The notes below the pieces were generated by a model, which saw only the letters and a program-made list of their open reading frames with translations, ran no database searches and was not told where the DNA came from. This document shows positions 42,681 through 51,252 of a DNA stretch of 64,000 bases, one piece after another; position 1 is the first letter of the stretch, and every line of letters starts with the position of its first letter. Origin of the DNA: Halobaculum sp. MBLA0147 (GTDB lineage: Archaea > Halobacteriota > Halobacteria > Halobacteriales > Haloferacaceae); assembly GCF_041361345.1 (NCBI RefSeq), contig NZ_JBGKAD010000002.1, forward strand, positions 372,001-436,000, given 5' to 3'. The translations under genes and the position numbers were made by a program.

Positions 42681-43450
42681 AGTTGCGGTACAACCGGAGG
42701 CTCGTTCGCTCAAGCGTCCTACAGTACGACAGAACTTGAGACTGAAGATCAGAGAGTCCACTACACTTGAGTAGTGCTTAAATCGGAGTACGGGAGCGAG
42801 CCCGGTGGCCGAAGGGAACGTGGAGTCGTGCGCGGCTACGACCCGACGCGACTGGGGAGTCTGTGGCTTCTTCGAGTTCCGACTCTCACCGCGACACCGG
42901 TCGTCGTCGAGTTCTCGCCGATTGGTGAGTCTTCTAACTCCCCGTCCAACCGTGACACGACGAGATCACGAACGGCGTACGTCACGGTCAACTCGACCGT
43001 CTCAGGTTCTGATCTGTCGTCACCACTAAGACCTCCGAGTCCGTTCCGCAATCTGTTACGACTCGTGACGCTGGTGCGTGACGACGACGATTCGAATCAG
43101 TACGTGCGCCGGGTGTGACTGACAGCGAGTGCCGTCCTCGTCGCTTTGCAATCCCTCCACCCCTGAAGAGGTGGGATTCCCCCGGTGGGGATTTCGACTA
43201 TGCCGGTTCCCCGGAGGCAACTTCTCCACCTCGCGGGGGGTACTCCGGTCTATGGGATCCTCTCTGGGATTTGTCCGTCTGACGCGGCACGCGTCGGTGA
43301 ACGTCGACGGTACCCCGATCAGCCACCTCTACAGGCGGAGCAGGCCGAGAAACTCGCCTCGACAGCCCGTGACCTATGACTGCAGTGGAAGGACTCGCGG
43401 AGAATCGAGTTACGGAGACGCTGCCGGCACGGTCGAGGTCGGGGCCCGAG
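42681..43450. other. Gene-poor region with dyads and possible relics
   Basis: No gene I would defend. CACTAC-ACTTGA-GTAGTG (42759-42776) is a perfect dyad. Around 43153-43171 CCACC-CCTGAAGA-GGTGG forms a hairpin followed by ATTCCCCC, reminiscent of the right-end hairpins of haloarchaeal IS200/IS605-type elements. A 64-codon frame (43185-43379) opens with a Tat-like PRRQLLHLAGG and may be the stub of an exported protein. All are fragmentary. Confidence 0.4.
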
Positions 43451-44731
43451 TCAGTCGTCGTCTCGAAGCGACGATAGCCGCCGTCGGGCGGCAGAACAAC
43501 GACCGGCGAGTTCGTATCCGGCGAGCACGAGCGCCGAGAGGACGCTCACGAGGAGTGTGAACGACTCGGGGATACGCATCCACCGTGGTGTGACCCAGAC
43601 GAGACCGTTCACGATGCGGGGACCGAGCACCGACTCGACTCGCGATTGGGCGTGTTCGACCGGCGTCTCGGGGTCGGCAGTCCGAGACCGGAGACCCAGT
43701 TCGACGGCCGCTTCGCCGTTCGCACTCTCGTCGGGGGTAGAGAGGCGCTCCGCCTCGTACACGTCGATCGCCGTCGAGATCGACCAGACGACAGTCCCAC
43801 GCGTATCGATCTGGAGAACACGGTTGCCGTTCGTGTCCGTGACGAGCGTGTGTCCGTTGGGCAGGCGGTCGGCGTCGCGTGGCCACTTGAGCCGCTCGTC
43901 TCGCCACACCCACGACTCGGTCCAGGTACCGTCCACACGCTGGAACTCGACGATCCTGTCGTTGTTCGAGTCGGCCACGATCAGCGCCGGGCCACCCCGC
44001 TCTTCGGGGACGTAGTCGGCGTTGTGTTGCTCGTACAGCGTCGAGTGGGCATCGTCGGCACCCAGTGAGAGTGACTCGTTCACTCGTCCGGAGGAGCGGT
44101 TGACGAATATCACTCGGTCGTGGTTACGTAGACTCGCGGTCACGTACCGTCCGTCACGAACGAGCTCTACGTCGTTCAGGTGCGTCCAGTCACCGGTGAA
44201 CGAGCCGCCACTGTCCGGTGCCAGTGTGGTGTACGCGCTCCACTCCCACGTGGTGGTGTCGGTGCTGGTGTCGACGATCTCCACCTCCTGCTGGACGATG
44301 TCGGCGACGAGATAGTGTGTCTCGTTGATACGGTCGACATCGTGCCACTCCGTATTGCGTCGTCCGGGTGTGACCTCACTGTAGAGGACGGTTCTGGCAC
44401 CGGTTTCGGGGTCTATCTGCTCGATACGCTGTCGCACACAGTTCGTACAGTCGAGACTCTCAGGGCTATTCACCACCGTCGAGACGATCACGTCGTCGCT
44501 ACCAGTGATCGGATCGACGTCCCAGTACTCGTCGCGGACCGTCTCACGGTACGATACGGTCCCGTCCCCCTCGACCACGACGAGTGCTGTGCCAGTGACG
44601 ACCGTCGGACCGGACACAGTAGTCTCGGGTGAGTAGCCGGGATCGTCGGTACCGAACACCGGATTCGTAGCGACTGTTATCACGAGTGGAACGACGAACA
44701 GACAGACACAGACAACCCGAATGTAGTTCAT
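43451..44731 (-). CDS. Arylsulfotransferase-like (ASST) membrane-anchored protein
   Basis: 426 residues: N-terminal hydrophobic segment (signal or anchor), an extracellular beta-propeller of about 340 residues, and a C-terminal membrane helix (SFTLLVSVLSALVLAGYELAG, residues near 390-410). Propeller blades read WHDVDRINETHYLVAD, WTHLNDVELVRDG, ALIVADSNNDRIVEFQ and LPNGHTLVTDTNGNRVLQ, as in bacterial aryl-sulfate sulfotransferases. The paired His (WHDVD, THLND) are kept. Catalytic activity is unproven in archaeal members. The CTNC pair near residue 95 could form a disulfide. Confidence 0.82.
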   Translation of the reverse strand: MNYIRVVCVCLFVVPLVITVATNPVFGTDDPGYSPETTVSGPTVVTGTALVVVEGDGTVSYRETVRDEYWDVDPITGSDDVIVSTVVNSPESLDCTNCVRQRIEQIDPETGARTVLYSEVTPGRRNTEWHDVDRINETHYLVADIVQQEVEIVDTSTDTTTWEWSAYTTLAPDSGGSFTGDWTHLNDVELVRDGRYVTASLRNHDRVIFVNRSSGRVNESLSLGADDAHSTLYEQHNADYVPEERGGPALIVADSNNDRIVEFQRVDGTWTESWVWRDERLKWPRDADRLPNGHTLVTDTNGNRVLQIDTRGTVVWSISTAIDVYEAERLSTPDESANGEAAVELGLRSRTADPETPVEHAQSRVESVLGPRIVNGLVWVTPRWMRIPESFTLLVSVLSALVLAGYELAGRCSAARRRLSSLRDDD

Positions 44732-45189
44732 GTAGACTCATCGTGTTCACCAATCTCCTTACATCCTCTGTCTCCCTTCCCCTAGATAGCATTGTTCACA
44801 AATATTTGTTCGGTATTTGCTTTGGCAACAGAGAACTGCAGTGGTAGGGACTATCCTTCCTGCAGAAAGACGAGGACTTTTCCACTGATCGTACAGAGAG
44901 TCAGGTGCGGAAAGGGGGTCATCTCGGCCACGGTGTGCAGGCACACGACACGGTGACAGGCGGGGCACACCTGACACCACGACTTGGCGATTTCACCGAG
45001 TAGTGCCTCGTGCCGGGCAGCGACACTCCCTACCCGGGACACTCTCGCTAGTAGGAGCAGGCTTCCCGGTCGTCACGTCGCTCACGAACGCCGGCTACCG
45101 TCGAGCACGCGCTGAAGTGTGGCTGAATTACAATCAGATATGAAAGAGACACACCACAAACATAATGTTGGATCGTACCTGGCAACTAT
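44732..45189. other. Intergenic region with a possible small zinc-finger gene
   Basis: On the minus strand 44851-45042 there is a 63-codon frame with SWCQVCPACHRVVCLH, a CPxC-type zinc-binding pattern, which may be a small protein or a fragment; no start signal supports it. At 45161-45167 CATAATG lies about 26 nt before the GTG of the kinase gene and is its likely TATA box. Confidence 0.4.
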
Positions 45190-46902
45190 GTGATAGTTCA
45201 GGTCCCACCGCGAGTGCCACCTCTCGTGGTCTCCCTGTTCATCACGGTCTCACTAGCGGGCTACGGCCGGCGCCAGTATCTGCAGCGCGCTCGGCGGAAC
45301 GACCTGCTCGCGTTCGTCGCGCTGATGGGAGCACTGAGTCTGTCACTGCTCGCAGAGACTTTCCTTCGAATCGCGACATCGCCGGCGCTGAAGCTCCTCG
45401 GATTCAATTTCCTCAACACAGTCTGTATCTGGGTGTCGAGCTACGCGCTCCTCTGGTTCGCCTTGGCGTATTCGAACAACACTCGGTGGATCAACCGGTG
45501 GACGATCGGAGTCGCGGTCGCGACGCCGATCACGTTCGGTGTGATCGGAACTGTCGCCCCGGAGTTCCTGTACGAGGTCCACGGGCTCGTCAGTCACGGT
45601 CCCGTGACGGTTCTGGGGGTGACGTTTCGACGGTGGTACACGCTCGATCGAACGCTCAAGCCGCCGTTTCTACTGCTCCACCTCTACGTCTACGTAGTGG
45701 GGCTTCTCGCCGGTGGTGTGCTCGGTCGCTACCTCCTCCGACGTCGCGGGGACGTCGAGTTGGGTCACGCTGTCGCGATCGTAGTCGGAGTAGGAGCCCC
45801 GCTGGTAGCAGGCGCATCACTGATCACCGGGATCGTTCCGCCAGAGCTGAGCCTGACGGGTGTCTCGTACGGCGTCACAGCCGTGGCGTTCGCGGTGGCG
45901 ACGTTCCGGTACCGACTCTTCGACGTCGCACCCGTTGGACGGCAGCAACTCGTCAGAGAGATGCCCGACCCAGTCGTCATGCTCGACGACGACGAGGCGG
46001 TCGTCGACTGCAACCCCGCCGCACGAGCGATCGTCGGTGCCCCGCCCGACTGGCACGGAACCGCTGCAGAGGCGTTCTTCGCCCCACTCTGCGAGGATAC
46101 ACGTCGCGTCGTCACCGGTGAAGCCGACCCCCGCACGATCAGCATCGCAGATGGCGAGACAGAGCGGTACTTCACACCCGACATCGCACCCATTGACAAC
46201 GGGGAGGGAGTTGTCCAGGGTCGACTGATCGTCCTCCGAGAGATCACTGCACAAAAACAGCGGGAGCAGGAACTCGAACGCCAGAACGAACGCCTCGATC
46301 AGTTCGCCAGCACAGTCTCACACGACCTGCGGAACCCACTGAACGTTGCACAGGGCCGGGTCACGCTCGCTCGAGCGGAGGTCGACAACGACCACCTCGA
46401 GGCTGCAGAAGACGCACACGAACGGATGGCGACTCTGATCGACGACTTGCTGACCTTCGCTCGCTCGGGTACCGCGGTCGAGGAGACGACTGCCGTCGAG
46501 CTGTCGACCGTCGCACGGACAGGGTGGCAGACAGTCGAGACGTCGGAGGCGACACTCGAGATCGAGACCGATCGGGTCATCAGAGCCGATCGGGACCGGA
46601 CGCGACAACTGCTGGCGAATCTCTTCCGGAACGCGATCGAACACGCCGGGCCGGATGTGACGGTCACCGTCGGTCCCGTCGACGGCGGGTTCTACGTGTG
46701 TGACGACGGTCCTGGGATTCCGGAAGAGGAGCGCGCGGACGTCTTCGACCGCGGGTACTCGACGTCGGACGGTGGAACGGGGTTCGGACTCGCGATCGTC
46801 GATGTGATCGCCGACGCACACGGGTGGACCGTCCGAGTTGTCGACAGTGCCGACGGTGGTGCCCGGTTCGAGATCACACAGGTTGCGGTCGTGTCTGCGT
46901 AG
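45190..46902 (+). CDS. 7TM-PAS sensor histidine kinase
   Basis: 570 residues: seven hydrophobic segments over residues 1-240 (histidine kinase N-terminal 7TM type), a PAS domain (REMPDPVVMLDDDEAVVDCN), HisKA with FASTVSHDLRNPLNVAQG (His near residue 380), and HATPase (NLFRNAIEHAG, VCDDGPGIPEEE, GTGFGLAIVDVIADAHGW). No regulator partner nearby. Start GTG at 45190, 26 nt after a TATA-like box, consistent with a leaderless message. Its last codons overlap a convergent AbrB remnant. Confidence 0.92.
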   Translation: MIVQVPPRVPPLVVSLFITVSLAGYGRRQYLQRARRNDLLAFVALMGALSLSLLAETFLRIATSPALKLLGFNFLNTVCIWVSSYALLWFALAYSNNTRWINRWTIGVAVATPITFGVIGTVAPEFLYEVHGLVSHGPVTVLGVTFRRWYTLDRTLKPPFLLLHLYVYVVGLLAGGVLGRYLLRRRGDVELGHAVAIVVGVGAPLVAGASLITGIVPPELSLTGVSYGVTAVAFAVATFRYRLFDVAPVGRQQLVREMPDPVVMLDDDEAVVDCNPAARAIVGAPPDWHGTAAEAFFAPLCEDTRRVVTGEADPRTISIADGETERYFTPDIAPIDNGEGVVQGRLIVLREITAQKQREQELERQNERLDQFASTVSHDLRNPLNVAQGRVTLARAEVDNDHLEAAEDAHERMATLIDDLLTFARSGTAVEETTAVELSTVARTGWQTVETSEATLEIETDRVIRADRDRTRQLLANLFRNAIEHAGPDVTVTVGPVDGGFYVCDDGPGIPEEERADVFDRGYSTSDGGTGFGLAIVDVIADAHGWTVRVVDSADGGARFEITQVAVVSA

Positions 46903-46999
46903 CGGCGTCACCGTCGCCTGGCTCCAAGTCGTACTTCTCGCGGAGCCCGTGCGTGATCGTCGCCTGGTCCTTCTCGGAGATCCGTGTGGTCTCGCTCAC
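46874..46999 (-). pseudogene. Truncated AbrB/SpoVT (MazE-like) DNA-binding domain
   Basis: 41 codons from a GTG: SETTRISEKDQATITHGLR then EKYDLEPGD, an unmistakable match to the swapped-hairpin AbrB domain of haloarchaeal antitoxins (usual form ISEKGQATIPKELREKYGLEPGDEV). After EPGD the frame turns into an unrelated short tail and ends inside the kinase gene, so the second half of the domain and any toxin gene are missing. A TATA-like GATATT 20-25 nt upstream is still present. Read as a toxin-antitoxin relic. Confidence 0.75.
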
Positions 47000-47259
47000 G
47001 TGCGGCGATACGTGTCAGAATATCTCACCCTCGTGAGGGCTGGATACTCACGCTGACAGCCCTACCGCCTCGCTCAGATTTGGTAGCTGGTCGTCTCTCA
47101 CGAGTCCGGACTCCAGAGGCTTGAACCGAGCGACCGCCTCCCGGCCGAGAGAGACGGAGACGATCGGTTCGCCGACACACAAGAACCTGTGCCGTGACGC
47201 CGACACTCCCACACGGCCGCGCGGGGTTGTCGTCTGTGCAGCCGGTACGTGGACACGCA

Positions 47260-47619
47260 ATGGCGAAAGCAGCCTTCGTGATCACGAGTGGTGCAGACGG
47301 CAGTGCGACGAGTATCGGCAACGTAGTGAACGCGCTCGAAGGCGCCAAGGAGTTCGTCGAGACGGACGGCGACGAGGTGGAGGTCATCTTCGACGGGGCG
47401 GGGACCCAGTGGATTCCCGAACTCGAAGACGAGACACACGACTACCACGACCTCTACGCCGCCGTCCGCGGGCACGTCTCGGTGTGTGACTACTGTGCGG
47501 ACGCGTTCGACGTGAGCGAGGCCGTCGACGAGGCGGGACTCGCCCGACTCGCCGACTACGACGGTCACCCGAGCATCCGCTCGCTCGTCGCCGACGACTA
47601 CGAACTGCTCACCTTCTGA
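47260..47619 (+). CDS. DsrE-like family protein
   Basis: 119 residues: KAAFVITSGADGSATSIGNVV, EVEVIFDGAGTQWIPEL, and a Cys pair in SVCDYCADAFDV. The alpha/beta DsrE/F layout with a Cys in the middle suggests sulfur relay or a related binding role; the exact function is unknown. ATG at 47260 (MAKAAFVITSG); the 22-residue in-frame extension upstream is unlikely. Confidence 0.82.
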   Translation: MAKAAFVITSGADGSATSIGNVVNALEGAKEFVETDGDEVEVIFDGAGTQWIPELEDETHDYHDLYAAVRGHVSVCDYCADAFDVSEAVDEAGLARLADYDGHPSIRSLVADDYELLTF

Positions 47620-47701
47620 CGCCGACTCGACAGCAGACAGGAGAGACCAGTCCCCTCTGGCTCTCGATCCGCGTGAGGGCCGGACACGCTCGCTCGGCGA
47701 G

Positions 47702-48421
47702 TCAGACGAACTCGGACGGCTGCGGGCCGTTCGTGAGGTGGACTTCGAACGGTTGCGTACTCGGGTCGTCTCGTTCGACGAGGTGCCAGTACGTCTCGGC
47801 GAGTTCGTCTGGGTCGAGGAACGTCTCCGGATCGCGATCCGGGTTCCGCTCGCGGACGCCCGGACTGTCGATCTGTCCGTCGAGGACGACGTGGGCGACG
47901 TGGACGCCGTCGGGGCCGTACTCTTGGGCGATGTCCATCGCCATCCCGCGGGCGGCGAACTTCGCGGCCGTGAACCCGATCGCACCACCGCGACCCCGGA
48001 CCGCGGAGGTCGCGCCGGTGAAGATCACCGTTCCGCCGCCCGTCTCGAGCATGTCCTCGACGGCCTCCTGGGAACAGACGAACGCCCCACGCCCGTTGAC
48101 CGCCCACGATTCCTCGAACGACTCGACACTCGTGTCCAACAGTCCCGTCCACGAGGCGGCACTCGCGTGGTTCACCAGCACGTCGATCGGGCCGAACGCG
48201 TCGCGGACCGTCTCGAACCCGTCCCGAATCTGCGCCACGTCGGCGAGATCCGTCGGGACGGCGAGCCCCTCACCCGGATCGGGGAGGTCGTCCGCTAAGT
48301 CCGTGATGTAGTCCGCCGATCGGGCGAACAGTGCGACGCGACACCCCTCGGCGGCGAACTTTCGTGCGAGCGACTCGCCCAGTCCCGGTCCGACGCCGGC
48401 GACGACTGCTGTTCGGCTCAC
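47702..48421 (-). CDS. Short-chain dehydrogenase/reductase with Tyr-to-Phe change
   Basis: 239 residues of the classical SDR fold: cofactor loop VVAGVGPGLGESLA, then NHAS (usual NNAG), Ser in VIFTGATSAVRG. The catalytic Y-x3-K is replaced: the sequence reads IGFTAAKFAARGMA, with Phe where Tyr should be, while Lys is kept. Activity as an ordinary dehydrogenase is therefore doubtful. GTG at 48421. It follows the NAD(P)HX epimerase gene by 102 nt on the same strand. Confidence 0.86.
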   Translation of the reverse strand: MSRTAVVAGVGPGLGESLARKFAAEGCRVALFARSADYITDLADDLPDPGEGLAVPTDLADVAQIRDGFETVRDAFGPIDVLVNHASAASWTGLLDTSVESFEESWAVNGRGAFVCSQEAVEDMLETGGGTVIFTGATSAVRGRGGAIGFTAAKFAARGMAMDIAQEYGPDGVHVAHVVLDGQIDSPGVRERNPDRDPETFLDPDELAETYWHLVERDDPSTQPFEVHLTNGPQPSEFV

Positions 48422-48523
48422 GACGACTGGTAGGCCGTGCACCCGCAAAAACTGTGCTGACAGTCCGGCCGATCCAGCAAGTATCCACTTCGGTCTCGGT
48501 CCAGTTTCGCTCGGGGGCAGGAG

Positions 48524-49276
48524 TCAGACTGACTCGGACGGTGTGAGTTCGATCCAGTCACCATCCTCGAACGGCGAGTCGTACGTGATACCAGCCCGTT
48601 CGTACACGACCGCCGGCATCCCGATGTCGGCGAGGAACAGTCGTCCGACACCACAGTCGAGCCCCGTCTTCGGGAGAGCGAGTGTCACCGTTCGATCGGG
48701 CTCGACGACGGGCACGAACGCGTTCCCGGTCGTCGCGTTCCGTCCGGAGGGAACGTCCAGCGACACGACGCTCGTCTCCCCGCGGCCGGCCATGGTGATC
48801 GCGTCGACGAGTGTACTCGCCGGCGTCCGCAGCGCCCCCTCGAGACCGTACCCGACGAGTGCGTCCACGATCACCGACGGTTCGCGCGACTGGAGGACGT
48901 CGTTGACCGTCTCGTGAGTGGGGACATCCATCGCCGAGAGAGTCTCGAACTGGTGGGCAGCCGCGCCGGTGAGGTCGGCCGCAGGTCGGTCGAGAATCAC
49001 CTCGACGGTCACGCCACGGTTCGCCAAGTGGCGTGCGCAGACCAGTCCACCACCACCGTTCCCACCATTACCAGCGACGACTACGACCGGGCTGTCACCG
49101 ATGTCGCGGACGTGCCAGGCGAGAGCTCGTCCGGCGTTCTCCATCATCTGGAGCACTTGGAGGCCGACTTCCTCGACAGCGACACGATCCACCTCGCGCA
49201 TCTCCGCGGCCGTCACCGCCGGAATCTGGCGTCCGGTGGCTGTCTGGAACTGATCGGACGACACGTAATTTGTCAC
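48524..49276 (-). CDS. nnrE: NAD(P)H-hydrate epimerase
   Basis: Repairs the R-epimer of hydrated NAD(P)H. 250 residues: AAEMREVDRVAVEEVG, LQMMENAGRALAWHV, glycine-rich VVVAGNGGNGGGGLVCARHL, VDALVGYGLEGALR and VSLDVPSGRNATTG. Here the epimerase stands alone; in many prokaryotes it is fused to the ADP-dependent dehydratase NnrD. GTG start at 49276. Confidence 0.9.
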   Translation of the reverse strand: MTNYVSSDQFQTATGRQIPAVTAAEMREVDRVAVEEVGLQVLQMMENAGRALAWHVRDIGDSPVVVVAGNGGNGGGGLVCARHLANRGVTVEVILDRPAADLTGAAAHQFETLSAMDVPTHETVNDVLQSREPSVIVDALVGYGLEGALRTPASTLVDAITMAGRGETSVVSLDVPSGRNATTGNAFVPVVEPDRTVTLALPKTGLDCGVGRLFLADIGMPAVVYERAGITYDSPFEDGDWIELTPSESV

Positions 49277-49360
49277 ACAGACTGGCTACTTGACGATTGT
49301 GCGGTACTGTGGGTTCCGCGGTGTAGCGGCGTTCTCGTACGATATCGGTGCGTACAGAGC

Positions 49361-49717
49361 TTACGACTCCGTCTCGTTCGCTTCTGCCCACTCGAGTAGT
49401 GGTTCGAGCCTGTCGCTCACTTCCCGTCCGTCTGCCGTCAGTGAATACTCGACACGAGGCGGGATCTCGTCGTACTGGGTTCGCGAGAGGAGCCCGGCCT
49501 CTTCGAACTCGTCGAGTCGCCTCGAGACCGTGGAACTACTCGCACCTGGGAGGTGTGACTCGATCTCGGCGAACCGGAGTGTCTCGTGTGCCCCGATGAT
49601 ACTGATCAACTGCATCGCGTACTTGCGACCGAGCACGTCGATCACACCCGTCAACGGGCAGTAGCAGGTGCCGTCAACGTCACACGCGCGAGTCGGTGTC
49701 GGAGTCGAGTCTGCCAT
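49361..49717 (-). CDS. HxlR family regulator, Cys-rich N-terminus
   Basis: 118 residues. Winged-helix of the HxlR/DUF24 type: CPLTGVIDVLGRKYAMQLIS, RFAEIESHLPGASSSTVSRR, LDEFEEAGLLSRTQY. Three Cys are clustered at residues near 12-19 (ACDVDGTCYCPL), apt for sensing thiol-reactive agents or Hg2+. Divergent from merA with a 74-nt gap that holds a palindrome and repeats around the merA TATA box, so it is the likely mer regulator. Confidence 0.88.
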   Translation of the reverse strand: MADSTPTPTRACDVDGTCYCPLTGVIDVLGRKYAMQLISIIGAHETLRFAEIESHLPGASSSTVSRRLDEFEEAGLLSRTQYDEIPPRVEYSLTADGREVSDRLEPLLEWAEANETES

Positions 49718-49791
49718 GACTTCGAGGCCTCGAACTTACTCCGTGGCTTCGGACTCCACAGTATAATGGCTTCGGGAACGAGAGCTTAGAC
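49718..49791. promoter_or_regulatory. hxlR-merA divergent control region
   Basis: TATAAT at 49762-49767 lies 25-30 nt before the merA ATG. TGGCTTCGG occurs twice (49744-49752 and 49767-49775), bracketing that box at a 23-bp step. TTCGAGGCCTCGAA (49721-49734) is a perfect 14-bp palindrome just upstream of the hxlR start. The arrangement fits repression of both genes by the dimeric HxlR protein. Confidence 0.65.
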
Positions 49792-51249
49792 ATGGTCACG
49801 ACTCGATCGTACGACCTCGTGATCCTCGGGGGTGGTGCGGCAGCGTTCGCGGCACTCACCGAGGCGAGTCGGCGTGGACTGTCTACGGCACTGGTGAACA
49901 CTGGACTCCCAATCGGTGGGACGTGTGTGAACGTCGGGTGTATCCCGAGCAAACATCTGTTGGCAGTCGGGGAGACCGCTGCTGCGTCGAGTGAGAATCC
50001 GTTCGAGGCCGTACAATACAGTGACGACGAACCGACGGTCGACTGGCCGACTGCACTGGACGGCACGACCGACCTCGTCGAGCAGTTCCGACGGGAGAAC
50101 TACGTGGATGTCGCCGAGCACTTCGAGACGGATACCTACGAGGGGTACGGTCAGTTGGTCGACGACACGACGATCGAAGTCGTCGACGGGGCCGACGAGG
50201 GGGCACGCATCACCGGTGAGAAGCTGCTCGTCGCGACCGGGAGTTCACCGCGGGAACCACCCATCGACGGCCTCGGTGAGGTCGACTACTACACGAGCGA
50301 GACTATCCTCGAGGAGCGTGAGCTTCCCGAGCGTATCGTGATGCTCGGCGGCGGGTACATCGCGTTGGAGTGGGGCCAGATCCTACACCGCGTCGGCGTC
50401 GACGTGACTGTCCTCCAGCGTTCCGACCGGGTGCTCTCGGACACAGAGGGGCAACTCGGACGCGAGATACAGCGGGCATTCGAAGAGGATGGCATCGAGC
50501 TGGTAACCAGAAACGACTTCCAGTGTGTCTACGCAGCAGCAGCCGACGGAGGAGCCGACACGGTTCAGTCGGGTGTCGCCGTCGAGACGATTGTCGACGG
50601 CACCGAGCGGACGGTCACTGGTGACGCGCTGTTCGTCGCGACCGGTGTCCAGCCCAACAGCGAGGGCGTCGGCCTCGATACGGTGGGAGTCGAAACGGAC
50701 GACGACGGCACGATCCGCGTCGACGAGCACTTCCAGACGACCAATCCCGACGTGTACGCAGCCGGCGACGTGATCGGCGAACCGGAGCTAGAGACGGTCG
50801 CAGCCAAGGAGGGCAACCACGCCGTTAAGAACGCGTTCGGGGGCGAGGGTGTCAGTATCGACTACGACGCGGTCCCGGCTGTCGTCTTCACCAGCCCCGA
50901 GGTCGCCACGGTCGGCACGACCGAACGCGAGTATATGGATGAGCACGGGACCTGTTCCTGCCGGACCATCCGGATGGAAGACGTACCGCGGGCGAAGACG
51001 GTCGAGAACACGGACGGGCTCGTCCAGGTCGTCAAACACCACGAGACCGACGAGATCGTCGGCGTCCACATGGTCGGTCCCCGCGCTGCAGATACGATTG
51101 TGGAAGCGACACTGGCCGTGAAGTTCGGACTGACCGTGGACGACATCGTCGACACGGTCCACCCGTTCCCGACGTTCAGCGAGGCGTTCAAACACGCCTG
51201 CCAGGCGTTTCGGCGGGATACTTCGGCGATGAGTTGCTGTGTGGAGTGA
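49792..51249 (+). CDS. merA: Mercuric reductase MerA-like flavoprotein
   Basis: Reduces Hg2+ to Hg0 with NADPH. 485 residues: FAD loop LVILGGGAAAFAAL, redox pair GGTCVNVGCIPSK (Cys near 44 and 49), NAD(P) loop IVMLGGGYIALEWGQ, VYAAGDVIGEPELETVAAKEGN, and the C-terminal vicinal Cys pair SCCVE needed to bind Hg2+. No N-terminal NmerA domain. The C-terminal CC makes mercury reduction much more likely than lipoamide or thiol reduction. Leaderless from a TATAAT box; ends 3 nt before the convergent CCCC membrane gene. Confidence 0.9.
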   Translation: MVTTRSYDLVILGGGAAAFAALTEASRRGLSTALVNTGLPIGGTCVNVGCIPSKHLLAVGETAAASSENPFEAVQYSDDEPTVDWPTALDGTTDLVEQFRRENYVDVAEHFETDTYEGYGQLVDDTTIEVVDGADEGARITGEKLLVATGSSPREPPIDGLGEVDYYTSETILEERELPERIVMLGGGYIALEWGQILHRVGVDVTVLQRSDRVLSDTEGQLGREIQRAFEEDGIELVTRNDFQCVYAAAADGGADTVQSGVAVETIVDGTERTVTGDALFVATGVQPNSEGVGLDTVGVETDDDGTIRVDEHFQTTNPDVYAAGDVIGEPELETVAAKEGNHAVKNAFGGEGVSIDYDAVPAVVFTSPEVATVGTTEREYMDEHGTCSCRTIRMEDVPRAKTVENTDGLVQVVKHHETDEIVGVHMVGPRAADTIVEATLAVKFGLTVDDIVDTVHPFPTFSEAFKHACQAFRRDTSAMSCCVE

Positions 51250-51252
51250 GTA

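Noticed and set aside
42836-43051. 71-codon minus-strand frame upstream of the ars operon
   Set aside because: No family, no promoter, and composition fits chance.
46874-46999. Functional AbrB regulator
   Set aside because: Half of the domain is missing, so I list it as a remnant rather than a gene.
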